The notes: generated from the sequence alone by a model not told the origin. A stretch of 28,074 bases of DNA from JAICLL01 sp035252155 (GCA_035252155.1 DATFDL010000542.1:1-28074); one strand, 5' to 3'. Shown: positions 14,425 to 22,214, counted from the first letter of the stretch. Program-made: numbers and translations.

Positions 14425-16161
14425 ATGAACGATCTCTTCGACTTCGCCGCGCACAACACAGTCGCCTCGGTCGTCCTCGCGATCTTGGTTTACATCGTCA
14501 CGCGCGTTTGGCGCAGCCCGCCCTTCGCCCATTTGCTCTGGCTGTTGGTTCTCCTAAAGCTTGTGACGCCGCCGATCGTGCGCATCGATTGGTCGAATGT
14601 CCGGCCGCCCACGGCGCCGGCGCCGAGCGGCATGGTCGTCGACGACCTGACCGCCAAGTTGTCTCGGATCGAAGGTTCGCCGCATCCGCCCGATCGTGGT
14701 CTCGGGCAGATGGTCGCCAGTCGGCGCGATGCGCCTCGAGTTGCCGCCAAACTGCATCCGTATTGGCATCGGGCGCAACCGGCTTTGATATACCTCTGGC
14801 TCGGCGGCACGGGCTTGTGTGCGGTGATTGCCGTGACGCGCGTGGTCCGCTTCGAGCGCCGCTTGCACGACACGCTGCCGGTCTCGCAGCGGTTGCGGAG
14901 GCTCGCCCTGGAGATCGCCGCCAGGCTGGGCGTGCGCGAGCTGCCCGAATTGCGATACGCGGCTGGCGTCGAAACCCCGTTTCTGTGGTGGGCCGGCCGT
15001 CGTCCGGTGGTGGTGCTGCCGATGCGGCTGCTCGACCAGCTTGACGATGAGCGCGCGGCGTTGATCTTGGCTCACGAGCTGGCCCATCTGCGGCGGCGCG
15101 ATCACTGGGTGCGCGTCGTCGAGTTGTTGATTTCCGTCGTGTATTGGTGGCATCCGTTGGTGTGGCTCGTCCGCCGCCGGTTGCACCAGGCCGAGGAACA
15201 GAGCTGCGACGCCTGGGTCTGCTGGACGCTTCCCGGCTGCGGGCGTCGCTATGCCGAGATCTTGCTCCAGTTGGCAGAGTCGCTGGGCGGGCGAACGATC
15301 GAGAGACATCTGCTGCCTGCGAGTCCGTTTTTGCGTTCCTACTCTTTGAAAGCGAGGATTGAAATGATTCTTCAAAACCGCTGCTCCCCGCGTGTTACGC
15401 TACGGGCCATGTGCTTCGCCACGGTGATGGCCGTTCTTGTCCTGGCCTTTTCGTTTGAAACGCAGCACAAGAATGCGTTGGCCGCTGCGAACGATGATTC
15501 GTCCGCGGCGAAGTCGGAAAACGCACAAAATCGCGCGGCGTCGGAGTTCCCTTACACCGTCGATTTTGAGCAAGGCGTGATGCGGTTCGCCGAAGGCGAC
15601 AACATCACCATTCTCGAAGTCCGGGGCACCGCCGAAACCTTCAAGCCGGGCCATATCTACTGGATCAGGGGAACTTACAAGCTGGCGTCGCATGAAAAGG
15701 CGATGCTGGCCGCCTACACCACGGCGATGGACGCCGAGAATGCGAGCAGCCAACCGTTTCAGGTCCAGCACGCCTACCTTGACGCGGGAGAGGGCACGTT
15801 CACGCTTTTCCTCCCGATGTCGTGCCGGGGCTGGCCGCACGTCAGTTTCTACGCCGATGGCGGCAGCTTTAGCGGCAATTATTTCGGCACCGGCGACTCG
15901 GTGCTCCGGCGCTGGTGGGGATCGGAAGAATCAGAGAAAACGACCATCAATATCTCTGCCGACGGCAAGATCGAGTTCGATCACCAGGTGCTGAGCGACC
16001 TTGAAGAGCTTACTCGCCGGTTAGTCGAAGCTCGACGTCAAGACCCGGGCCTGAGCGTATCGGTACGGGCCGACGGCGAAGCCCGCTATCAGCGAGTCGC
16101 CGACGTGCTCAAGGCTTGCAAACAGGCTGGTGTGGCAAAGAGCAAAATCGCGATCAAATAA
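14425..16161 (+). CDS. M56 (BlaR1-type) membrane metalloprotease sensor with ExbD/TolR-like C-terminal domain
   Basis: A 578-residue membrane protein. Two N-terminal membrane segments (about residues 10-50), another near 112-130, then a cytoplasmic zinc protease domain with H217-E-L-A-H221 and a probable third ligand in EEQSCDAW near 255-262, a segment around 225-245, and a further membrane segment near 330-345 (FATVMAVLVLAFSF). The extracytoplasmic part, about 360-500, starts with FPYTVDFEQGVMRF. The last 75 residues (INISADGKIEFD..., SVSVRADGEARYQRVADVL, GVAKSKIAI) match the periplasmic domain of ExbD/TolR proteins. ExbD normally carries an N-terminal helix with an aspartate, absent here. 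It forms an operon with the BlaI-type repressor and is likely its sensor. The ligand is unknown; beta-lactam sensing is not shown. Confidence 0.85.
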   Translation: MNDLFDFAAHNTVASVVLAILVYIVTRVWRSPPFAHLLWLLVLLKLVTPPIVRIDWSNVRPPTAPAPSGMVVDDLTAKLSRIEGSPHPPDRGLGQMVASRRDAPRVAAKLHPYWHRAQPALIYLWLGGTGLCAVIAVTRVVRFERRLHDTLPVSQRLRRLALEIAARLGVRELPELRYAAGVETPFLWWAGRRPVVVLPMRLLDQLDDERAALILAHELAHLRRRDHWVRVVELLISVVYWWHPLVWLVRRRLHQAEEQSCDAWVCWTLPGCGRRYAEILLQLAESLGGRTIERHLLPASPFLRSYSLKARIEMILQNRCSPRVTLRAMCFATVMAVLVLAFSFETQHKNALAAANDDSSAAKSENAQNRAASEFPYTVDFEQGVMRFAEGDNITILEVRGTAETFKPGHIYWIRGTYKLASHEKAMLAAYTTAMDAENASSQPFQVQHAYLDAGEGTFTLFLPMSCRGWPHVSFYADGGSFSGNYFGTGDSVLRRWWGSEESEKTTINISADGKIEFDHQVLSDLEELTRRLVEARRQDPGLSVSVRADGEARYQRVADVLKACKQAGVAKSKIAIK

Positions 16162-16198
16162 TCCATGCCGTGAAGGGGTCTATCCTTGGGTTTTTCGC

Positions 16199-16453
16199 CT
16201 ACTTCTTGCCGTTACGCCTGCTCGACCGGGCCGGCAAGTCTTCGACGCCGACGACGTGCAGCAAGTCAACCTGAAACGTTCGTTCGTAGATCGTATCGCT
16301 TGGCTCGTCGGCGATTCCGATGACCGCCGATCGCCGCCCGACCATGATCAAATCGGGATGGCGCACGTCGAAGGTCGCGCCGGTCGTCAAGTGCAGTCGA
16401 AACGGCTTGAAGGGCTGCCGCTTCGCCACGTCTCGGAGTTCTTCGTGAGTCAT
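16199..16453 (-). CDS. Small conserved protein, PFKPF family (copy 2)
   Basis: An 84-residue soluble protein, paralogous to the gene at 10678-10914: KRQPFKPFRLHLTTGATFDVRHPDL, then a beta-rich part with VGRRSAVIG and VDLLHVVGVEDL, and a basic tail. It is convergent with the M56 gene, 37 bases away. The start ATG 16451-16453 lacks a clear ribosome binding site. A possible promoter lies upstream on the minus strand (see 16491-16520). Function unknown. Confidence 0.7.
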   Translation of the reverse strand: MTHEELRDVAKRQPFKPFRLHLTTGATFDVRHPDLIMVGRRSAVIGIADEPSDTIYERTFQVDLLHVVGVEDLPARSSRRNGKK

Positions 16454-16490
16454 GATCGCGCCATCATCGGCTAAGTTGCTCGTCCAGCAT

Positions 16491-16520
16491 ATCTTATCGC
16501 ATGATAGGACTAGTTTCCAA
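16491..16520 (-). promoter_or_regulatory. Possible promoter of the PFKPF copy 2 gene
   Basis: On the minus strand TTGGAA (16520-16515) and TAAGAT (16496-16491) are 18 bases apart, about 40 bases before the start codon. The match to sigma-70-type boxes is partial, so this is tentative. Confidence 0.3.
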
Positions 16521-16562
16521 TGGCCACGCCCTGGCGGTTTGAAGCGGCAAACGTCACGCGTT

Positions 16563-16768
16563 GTGGAACGGTCTCCGACCGTTTCACTTTGTTCGACCGA
16601 AGGTCTCCCTAGCGGCTGTCGAGGTGCGGTCGCACGGCTCGAGCGGGCAGGAGACCTGCGGTCGGGAGCGTGGCGACGGTCGGAGACCGTGCCACAACAG
16701 TGGTCAGAGACCGTGCCACAACAGTGAGGTCTGCCACAACAGTGAGATCAGAGACCGTGCCACAACAG
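16563..16768. repeat. GTGG-foot inverted pair followed by 24-bp tandem copies
   Basis: A left GTGG foot (16563-16566) is followed by a 7-bp hairpin (16567-16573 with 16577-16583); its inverted partner lies at 16677-16698, and the two 22-base arms (16560-16581 and 16677-16698) match at 21 of 22. The right arm is then repeated in tandem with a 24-base period (units ending at 16701, 16725, 16743 and 16768; the third lacks 6 bases). The gene-free stretch 16454-16822 otherwise holds only the possible promoter above and the small hairpin at 16803. Confidence 0.65.
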
Positions 16769-16802
16769 CATCGACGTGGCTCGAACGGCTAACGCGGCCG
16801 AC

Positions 16803-16826
16803 GTCAGGCTAGAAAGCCTGACCTAC
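16803..16826 (-). repeat. GTAG-foot hairpin whose TAG is the ino1 stop codon
   Basis: On the minus strand GTAG (16826-16823) is followed at once by a perfect 8-bp stem (16822-16815 with 16810-16803) and a 4-base loop. The TAG at 16825-16823 is the stop codon of ino1, so the stem begins immediately after the coding sequence. No second foot is seen on the left. Confidence 0.75.
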
Positions 16827-18031
16827 GCGCCGCGCACCTCAGCCGCCCAATGCTCGAGCATCTGAAACTGCAAACCAAAATCGTGCTCGCTCACGCCTAA
16901 GGGGCTTTTGAAAAAACTGGCCAGGAACGTTAGCAAGCCGGTGTCGCCGTGGCGGTAGGCCCGTTCGGTGAAGCGAACCAGGTCGAGCACCAGCGGAGCG
17001 GCCAGCAGCGAATCGCAGCCCTGCCAGATAAATTGCAGCGTCATCGGCGTGCCCAAAAAACCGGTGAAGTGCACGTGGTCCCAGGCGGTCTTCCAGTCAC
17101 CCATGCTGTCGATCCGCTCGATCGACACCAGCGTCTGCGGCGGATAACCCAGAATCTGCCCGAGCAGCCGATCTTTGCTGGTTACCTTGGCCCGCTTGTT
17201 GTCAGGGTCGTCGAGCACGCGGGCGTCCATATTGCCAAAGATGTTGTGCCCGACCCAGCTCATCACGTTCAGATGGCGCTTGCGAAACATCGGGGCCAGC
17301 ACGCTCTTGAGCAAGGTCTCGCCGGTCTTGCCGTCGTGGCCCATGTGCCGCGTGCCGCGCAGCCGGGCCAGGTCGTCGATGGCCGGCGCCGCCGAACCCA
17401 GCGACGGCGTGAAATTCAGATACGAATGGCCCAGGTCCAACGCCGCGATCGCATACAGCGAGCTGGCCGGCAACGCCAGCCGGCCAGGCTTGTCGATCTG
17501 CCTGGCGAGCTCTTTGTAAGTGGTCGGCCAGGCATCGGCGTCTGCCGGCGGCTCGGTCGAGGCCACGTTGACGACGATGACGTGACCTAACCGCTGCGAC
17601 TCGGCAAATTGCCGCAGGTCGTCCTGAATGCGCTCGATGGCCTGGCGCGGCTTTTCGCGCAGCTTGGCGGCCGGCTGGCCGGCCAGCGATTCGATCGTCG
17701 GGCCGACATTCAGCAGCGTGCCGGGGCGAATCTGCTTTTCGATCCGCTCCAGCTCGGCTTTGCACTTTTGCAAAACGCCCGCATCAATCGCGCGGCTTTC
17801 GCTGTGCATCCGCAGCGCTTCATCGTACAGGCTCACCGGGCGGATTTCGTGACCGCCGATGACAAGATCGTCCCACGAGCAGAGGCCCAGGTCGGCAAAT
17901 TCGGGCAGTTCGCTCACCAGGCCGGCCCGGCCGATCAGCCCTTTTTTCAGGGCGACCAGACCAACCGTGGCCGTCGATGCGACGCCGCCCTTGGCCCCGA
18001 TCAACCAAACACCAGTACGTGAACGAGGCAT
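16823..18031 (-). CDS. ino1: Inositol-3-phosphate synthase
   Basis: Converts glucose 6-phosphate to inositol 3-phosphate with bound NAD, the first step to inositol lipids and related solutes. The 402-residue product starts at ATG 18029-18031; a longer frame to 18079 is less likely because family members start just before GVWLIGAKGG. Visible: the nucleotide loop GAKGGVAS (about 11-18), LLNVGPTIES, YLNFTPSLGSAAP, the family signature GHDGKTGETLLKSVLAP, and a C-terminal core with SWVGHNIFGNMDARVL and SKDRLL. The sequence is of the shorter bacterial type. Its TAG stop is part of a REP-like foot. The adjacent aminotransferase is divergent with a REP pair between them, so they are probably not co-regulated. 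Confidence 0.9.
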   Translation of the reverse strand: MPRSRTGVWLIGAKGGVASTATVGLVALKKGLIGRAGLVSELPEFADLGLCSWDDLVIGGHEIRPVSLYDEALRMHSESRAIDAGVLQKCKAELERIEKQIRPGTLLNVGPTIESLAGQPAAKLREKPRQAIERIQDDLRQFAESQRLGHVIVVNVASTEPPADADAWPTTYKELARQIDKPGRLALPASSLYAIAALDLGHSYLNFTPSLGSAAPAIDDLARLRGTRHMGHDGKTGETLLKSVLAPMFRKRHLNVMSWVGHNIFGNMDARVLDDPDNKRAKVTSKDRLLGQILGYPPQTLVSIERIDSMGDWKTAWDHVHFTGFLGTPMTLQFIWQGCDSLLAAPLVLDLVRFTERAYRHGDTGLLTFLASFFKSPLGVSEHDFGLQFQMLEHWAAEVRGA

Positions 18032-18095
18032 ACTTTCGCGGCGCGAACCAGAAAGGTAGTATGATTGTCCGTCGGGCAAGGTTGGTCAAGCCTCT

Positions 18096-18181
18096 GTAGG
18101 GAACGCCCTCCGTGGCGTTCCGCGAATTGCGATTCGACGTCGCGCCGCCCCTTGCGAAACGGCACGGAGTCCGTTCCCTAC
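18096..18181. repeat. GTAG-foot head-to-head hairpin pair (BIME-like)
   Basis: Left: GTAG 18096-18099 plus an 8-bp stem GGAACGCC/GGCGTTCC with a 6-base loop. Right, on the minus strand: GTAG 18181-18178 plus a 7-bp stem with one wobble pair. The 25-base outer arms (18093-18117, 18160-18184) match at 22 of 25. It sits between the divergent ino1 and aminotransferase genes, so it may affect both 5' regions. Confidence 0.78.
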
Positions 18182-18286
18182 AGACCTCAATGGCATGATT
18201 CACCCAGTGGAATTACCAAACCGGGGCCTGCCACAAGGGCCGGGTCTACCGGCGGCGCAAAGAGTCATCAACGGAATAAAGAGCAC

Positions 18287-19486
18287 ATGCCGGTTACGAT
18301 CTCTCGTTTAGTTCAAGCCCTCGAGCCCTCAGCCACGTTGGCAATGGCCGCCAAGGCAAAGGAACTCAAGGCGTCGGGCAAGACGGTCTACGACTTCAGT
18401 GTCGGCGAACCCGACTTCATCACGCCGCGGCATATTCGCGAGGCCGCCACGGCCGCCATGAATGCCGGACATACGCACTACACGCCCGTCGCCGGCATCC
18501 CCGAGCTTCGTTCCGCGATTGCCAAAAGCTATCGCGAGCGACATAGACTCGAATACTCGCCGCAACAGGTGGTCGTCTCGAACGGGGCCAAGCACTCGCT
18601 GCACAATATCTTCACGGCCACCTGCGACCCCGGCGACGAAGTCATCATCCCGGCGCCGTACTGGGTCAGCTACGCCGAACTCGTCAAACTGACCGGCGCC
18701 AGGCCGGTGATCGTCCCGACGGAAGAAGGCGACGATTTCAAACTCACGCCCCAGCGGCTGCGAGCGGCCCTCACGCCTCGCACGCGGATGCTGCTCTTGT
18801 GTTCGCCGTCGAATCCGACCGGCAGCCTCTATTCTCCCGACGAGCTCGCCGCGCTGGCCGACGTGGCGATCGAGCGCGATCTGCTGGTGGTAGCCGACGA
18901 GATTTACGAGCGGTTGATCTACGGTAACCATCGCTTTGCCAGCTTCGCCACGCTGCGGACCGGCCTGGCTGAGCGGACGATTACGGTCAACGGCGTAAGC
19001 AAGGCCTACGCCATGACGGGCTGGCGCATCGGCTGGACGCTTTCGCCGCCGCATGTTGCCAAGGCGATGGAAAGCTTGCAAAGCCAGGAGACCTCGAACC
19101 CGTCGAGCGTCAGCCAGTACGCGGCGCTTGCGGCGCTCGAAGGACCGCAGCAGTGCGTCGACGAGATGCTCAAAGAGTTCTCGCGGCGGCGCGACTTCGT
19201 GAAGCGGCGGATCGGCGAATTGCCCAAGCTCAGTTGCTGCGAAATGGGCGGAGCGTTTTACGCCTTCGTCAATATTCAAGCGCATCTGGGCCGCACCTAT
19301 CGCGGCGTACAGGTCGATAACTCGGCCCAATGGTGCCTGGAGCTCTTGGCGCAGCAGAGCGTGGCCACGGTGATGGGCTCGGCATTCGGCGCCGAGGGCT
19401 ACGCGCGGCTCTCATTCGCCACCAGCCTGGAATACCTCGACGCCGGCCTGGCCCGCATCGAAGAATTTTTGAAGAGCCCGTCGTAG
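18287..19486 (+). CDS. Pyridoxal-phosphate aminotransferase, class I (aspartate/prephenate type)
   Basis: A 399-residue fold-type I aminotransferase. ATG 18287 is chosen over the open frame from 18065 because typical members begin MxxxxSRLVQALEPSATLAM and the upstream part overlaps a repeat. Motifs: VGEPDFITP near residue 40, SNGAKHSL, SNPTGSLY near 180, VADEIYERL, and VSKAYAMTGWRIGW with the PLP lysine K239. Members of this subgroup accept aspartate with either 2-oxoglutarate or prephenate; the sequence alone does not settle which. The TAG stop (19484-19486) lies in the GTAG foot of the next repeat. Confidence 0.9.
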   Translation: MPVTISRLVQALEPSATLAMAAKAKELKASGKTVYDFSVGEPDFITPRHIREAATAAMNAGHTHYTPVAGIPELRSAIAKSYRERHRLEYSPQQVVVSNGAKHSLHNIFTATCDPGDEVIIPAPYWVSYAELVKLTGARPVIVPTEEGDDFKLTPQRLRAALTPRTRMLLLCSPSNPTGSLYSPDELAALADVAIERDLLVVADEIYERLIYGNHRFASFATLRTGLAERTITVNGVSKAYAMTGWRIGWTLSPPHVAKAMESLQSQETSNPSSVSQYAALAALEGPQQCVDEMLKEFSRRRDFVKRRIGELPKLSCCEMGGAFYAFVNIQAHLGRTYRGVQVDNSAQWCLELLAQQSVATVMGSAFGAEGYARLSFATSLEYLDAGLARIEEFLKSPS

Positions 19487-19554
19487 AACGGAATTTATTC
19501 CGTTCCCACTGTCGCAGGCTATATCTCAGGCGAGCGGAATGAATTCCGTGCTAC
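19483..19554. repeat. GTAG-foot hairpin pair supplying both stop codons of two convergent genes
   Basis: Left: GTAG 19483-19486 plus an 8-bp stem AACGGAAT/ATTCCGTT with a 2-base loop. Right, on the minus strand: GTAG 19554-19551 with the related but imperfect stem. The 22-base arms (19483-19504, 19533-19554) match at 19 of 22. The left TAG ends the aminotransferase and the right TAG ends the HAD gene. The same family recurs at 21488-21552. Confidence 0.82.
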
Positions 19555-20213
19555 AAGCCTAGCAACTTGTAAAGCCGCGGATCGGCCAACGTTTCGGCAA
19601 TCAGCGCCGCGCCATCGAAGCGGTGGTTTTGGCTGTGATCGCCGGGCACAGCCACGGCGATCGTTCCGGCCGCCACCGCCGCTCGGCAGCCGTTCTGGCT
19701 ATCTTCCAACACGCACACTTCGCCCGGATTCAGGCCAAATTTCGCGGCCGCTTTTTGATAGATTTCCGGGTTCGGCTTGCCTTCGTTCACGTCTTCGGCC
19801 GTGAGAATGAATTGAAACTTTGGGGCCAGATCGAATCGTCCCAACACGCGATCGACAAATCGCCGGCCGCTGCTGGTGCCGATCGCCTTGGGAACGCCCG
19901 CCTGCTCGAGTGCGGCGATCAGCTCGGCGGCGCCCGGCATCAGTTCCAACCGGGCGTCGAGAATGGCCGGGAAAATCTGCTCACTTTCGGCCGCCAGCGT
20001 CTCGACTGTGTCGGCCAGCTCGTGGTAGTCGATCATCATCTGCAGGGCCACGCGACCCGGCCGCCCCATGATGGCGTGCAGCAACTCGGGGCCAAATTCA
20101 CACCCGCGCCGCCGCAACAGCTCGCTGCCGACCTCTTGATACAGCTCTTCAGTGTTAAACAGCAGCCCGTCGAGATCGAACACCACGGCGCGCGGGCGAG
20201 ACAGAGCGGGCAT
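19551..20213 (-). CDS. HAD-family phosphatase (beta-phosphoglucomutase-like group)
   Basis: A 220-residue haloacid-dehalogenase-type enzyme. The start ATG 20211-20213 places the DxD motif (VFDLDGLLF, D13 and D15) at the usual position; a longer frame to 20291 reads into a repeat. A helical cap follows (ELYQEVGSELLRRRG), then motif II in GTSSGR, motif III in KPNPEIY, and motif IV as LEDSQNG. The general reaction is phosphate-ester hydrolysis or phosphate transfer; the sequence does not fix the substrate. It is convergent with the aminotransferase, and the stop codons lie in the shared repeat. Confidence 0.88.
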   Translation of the reverse strand: MPALSRPRAVVFDLDGLLFNTEELYQEVGSELLRRRGCEFGPELLHAIMGRPGRVALQMMIDYHELADTVETLAAESEQIFPAILDARLELMPGAAELIAALEQAGVPKAIGTSSGRRFVDRVLGRFDLAPKFQFILTAEDVNEGKPNPEIYQKAAAKFGLNPGEVCVLEDSQNGCRAAVAAGTIAVAVPGDHSQNHRFDGAALIAETLADPRLYKLLGL

Positions 20214-20301
20214 CAAAACACAGAAGGCAAAAGAATTAGGGGCAAAAAGATGATCGTAACGAAAGCGTGGGGGCTCGCAAGCTCGTCCCACCTACGCGAC
20301 T

Positions 20302-20374
20302 GTGGCACAGCCGCCCCCGGCTGTGTCGCCGGCGCCTTTGGCGTCGCGGAACCAGCCGAGGTCGGCTGGTCCAC
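20302..20374. repeat. GTGG-foot head-to-head hairpin pair
   Basis: Left: GTGG 20302-20305 followed at once by a perfect 8-bp stem CACAGCCG/CGGCTGTG with a CCCC loop. Right, minus strand: GTGG 20374-20371 followed at once by a perfect 9-bp stem (20370-20362 with 20359-20351) with a 2-base loop. The two stems are different in sequence. It lies between the HAD gene start and the lpxA stop, so it is inside a same-strand gene pair. Confidence 0.7.
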
Positions 20375-20413
20375 TTGCCGATTTCGAATACCGAAACCGA
20401 TTGGAACGGCGTG

Positions 20414-21262
20414 CTACCCCGCCTTGACGCGCAGGCCGTGCTCTTCGTGCGCCTCTTCGGGCAGCTTGAGTGTCGCGGCCGGCGGAATGCGTCGTTCGGG
20501 CACAATGCCCCGCGTGCCGCCCGCGAAGAACTCGGCGAACCGCGCGGCCGGGCCGGACGCGAACTCCGCCTTCAGTCGGGCCAGCACCTGCGTCCATTTG
20601 AGACCGCTGCGATAAATCAACCGATAGGCGCCCTTGAGCTGGGCGATCTCTTCGTTGCTGAAGCCGTTGCGGCGCAAGCCGATAGTGTTCAGGCCGACCA
20701 CATAGCCGCTGCTGCCGTCGATCGTCACGTAGGGCGGCACGTCTTTCACGACGCGGGCTAGCCCGCCCACCATCGCGAAACAACCTACCCGGCAAAACTG
20801 ATGAACGGCCACATTGCCCGACAGATAGGCCCGGTCTTCCACCAGCACATGCCCAGCCAAGAGCGCGTTGTTGGCAAAAATCGCGTTACTGCCCACCCGA
20901 CAATCATGGGCGATGTGTGCCCCGGCCATCAGCAGGTTGCCGTCGCCGACCGTGGTCGACTCGTGGTCGTGCAAGGCTCGGTGAATTGTCACGTGTTCGC
21001 GGATGGTGTTGTGGGCACCAATCATCACCGTGCCGATTCGTTCGGGCATCCGCAAATGCTGCGGCAAACCGCCGACAACGGCCCCTTCGAAGAGGTGATT
21101 GGCCGGACCGAGCGTCACTCCTTGCTTGATGACAACGTGGCTTTCCAAAGTGCATCCATCGCCGATGGTCACGCCGCGTTCGACGATCGAGAAGGGTCCG
21201 ATGGCCACGTCGCGGCCTAATTCGGCCGACGGGTGAACCACGGCCAGGGGATGAATTTGCAC
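20414..21262 (-). CDS. lpxA: Acyl-ACP:UDP-N-acetylglucosamine O-acyltransferase (LpxA)
   Basis: First enzyme of lipid A synthesis, transferring a 3-hydroxyacyl chain to UDP-GlcNAc. The 282-residue product starts with GTG (21260-21262), supported by GAGGTGAT just upstream on the minus strand. The left-handed beta-helix is seen in hexapeptide periodicity (PSAELGRDVAIGPFSIVERGVTIGDG, in parts), with the LpxA-type IREHVTIHRAL, the catalytic histidine in AHIAHDCRVG, and HQFCRVGCFAMVGG. The C-terminal helical domain (GLRRNGFSNEEIAQLKGAYR) is also typical. The usual PQDLKY is PQHLRM here. With an LptF/LptG-type gene at the right edge, it supports a lipopolysaccharide-type outer membrane. Confidence 0.92.
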   Translation of the reverse strand: MQIHPLAVVHPSAELGRDVAIGPFSIVERGVTIGDGCTLESHVVIKQGVTLGPANHLFEGAVVGGLPQHLRMPERIGTVMIGAHNTIREHVTIHRALHDHESTTVGDGNLLMAGAHIAHDCRVGSNAIFANNALLAGHVLVEDRAYLSGNVAVHQFCRVGCFAMVGGLARVVKDVPPYVTIDGSSGYVVGLNTIGLRRNGFSNEEIAQLKGAYRLIYRSGLKWTQVLARLKAEFASGPAARFAEFFAGGTRGIVPERRIPPAATLKLPEEAHEEHGLRVKAG

Positions 21263-21487
21263 CGGCGATCACCTCGGCTGGGTGTAAGCTTTCTCCACGT
21301 TAGTCTATCGGTTGCGCGAGCCGATCAATTCAGCCCGATCGTGGCCACCTGATCGGGACTCAAAACGTCGGTAGTTGACTTCGTGAGAAGTCAGGCCGAC
21401 AGCGCAAGTTAGGTCCAGGATTCCCACGGGCTTTGCTACCCGGCATGGGCCAGTTCAGCTATCTTGCCCGGCTCGCCCCGGCTGCTT

Positions 21488-21552
21488 GTAGAACGGAATT
21501 CATTCCGTTTGCCGAACCGTGCATCCGGGGAACGGAATGAATTCCGTTCTAC
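21488..21552. repeat. Perfect GTAG-foot hairpin pair at the msrB stop
   Basis: The 22-base arms 21488-21509 and 21531-21552 are exact inverted copies, each GTAG plus an 8-bp hairpin with a 2-base loop, separated by 21 bases. The right foot contains the TAG stop of msrB (21549-21551, minus strand). It is the same family as 19483-19554. The rest of the gene-free stretch 21263-21487 shows nothing recognisable. Confidence 0.85.
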
Positions 21553-22214
21553 GAGTCGGCGTCTTCCGAGGCGGGCTTTTTGGGGCGGGCCTTCTTGGGT
21601 TTGGACCGCGGGCCCACGGCTTCGCGGCCGATGCGCGGCTGCTGGCCTTTCTCGACTAGATCGAGCGATGCGGAGTTGAGGCAGAACCGCAGGCCGGTGG
21701 GTGGCGGACCGTCGCTGAACACATGGCCCAGGTGCGCGTCGCACCGCGCGCAGCTCACCTCGACGCGCAGCTCGGGGGCGCTCATGTCGAGCGAGGTCTT
21801 GATGTACTTTTTGTCGGCAGGCTGCCAAAAGCTGGGCCAGCCGGTGCCCGACTCAAACTTGGCGGTTGAATCGAACAGCGCCGCGCCGCAGCAGACGCAA
21901 TGGTACATGCCCGGCACTTTGGAATGATGGTACTTGCCCGTTCCGGGCAACTCGGTCTCCTTCAGCCGCGTCACGCGATACTGTTTGGCGGAAAGAATTC
22001 GTCGCCACTCGCGGTTCGACTTCGGTACGAACTCGGCGTCTTCATCGGCCGGGCTGTTGGACTCAACGCCATCGGTTGCTTCGGCTTGCGAGTCGCGGCT
22101 TTCGTCCGACGGCGTTTGGCGGTCGCGGCGATCGCCATCGGCGGCCCGTCCGCACGCCGCCGCGCACAGGCTCACTGCCACGATGAACCAAGGGATACAG
22201 GTCCGCTGCCGCAT
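21549..22214 (-). CDS. msrB: Peptide-methionine (R)-S-oxide reductase MsrB, exported lipoprotein form
   Basis: Repairs oxidised methionine (R-epimer). The 221-residue product starts at ATG 22212-22214 with a lipoprotein-type signal (FIVAVSLCAAAC, C21) and a polar, acidic linker of about 40 residues. The MsrB domain starts near residue 65 (SNREWRRILSAKQYRVTR) and has two CxxC pairs for structural zinc (CVCC and CARC), GTGWPSFWQP, HLGHVFSDGPPP and the catalytic RFCLNSASL. A basic tail (RSKPKKARPKKP) follows and is not part of the fold. The signal implies repair of envelope proteins rather than cytoplasmic ones; the electron donor is not in view. Confidence 0.92.
   Translation of the reverse strand: MRQRTCIPWFIVAVSLCAAACGRAADGDRRDRQTPSDESRDSQAEATDGVESNSPADEDAEFVPKSNREWRRILSAKQYRVTRLKETELPGTGKYHHSKVPGMYHCVCCGAALFDSTAKFESGTGWPSFWQPADKKYIKTSLDMSAPELRVEVSCARCDAHLGHVFSDGPPPTGLRFCLNSASLDLVEKGQQPRIGREAVGPRSKPKKARPKKPASEDADS

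Noticed and set aside
14025..16161. Beta-lactam resistance operon
   Set aside because: No beta-lactamase or penicillin-binding sensor domain is present; a BlaI/M56 pair alone does not show drug resistance.
16678..16768. Short tandem repeats that could be taken for a CRISPR array
   Set aside because: Units adjoin directly without unique spacers, one is truncated, and there are no cas genes; they derive from an adjacent inverted-repeat arm.
20414..20417. A fifth stop codon in a GTAG, at the end of lpxA
   Set aside because: The GTAG is there, but no good hairpin follows, so I do not count it as a REP foot.
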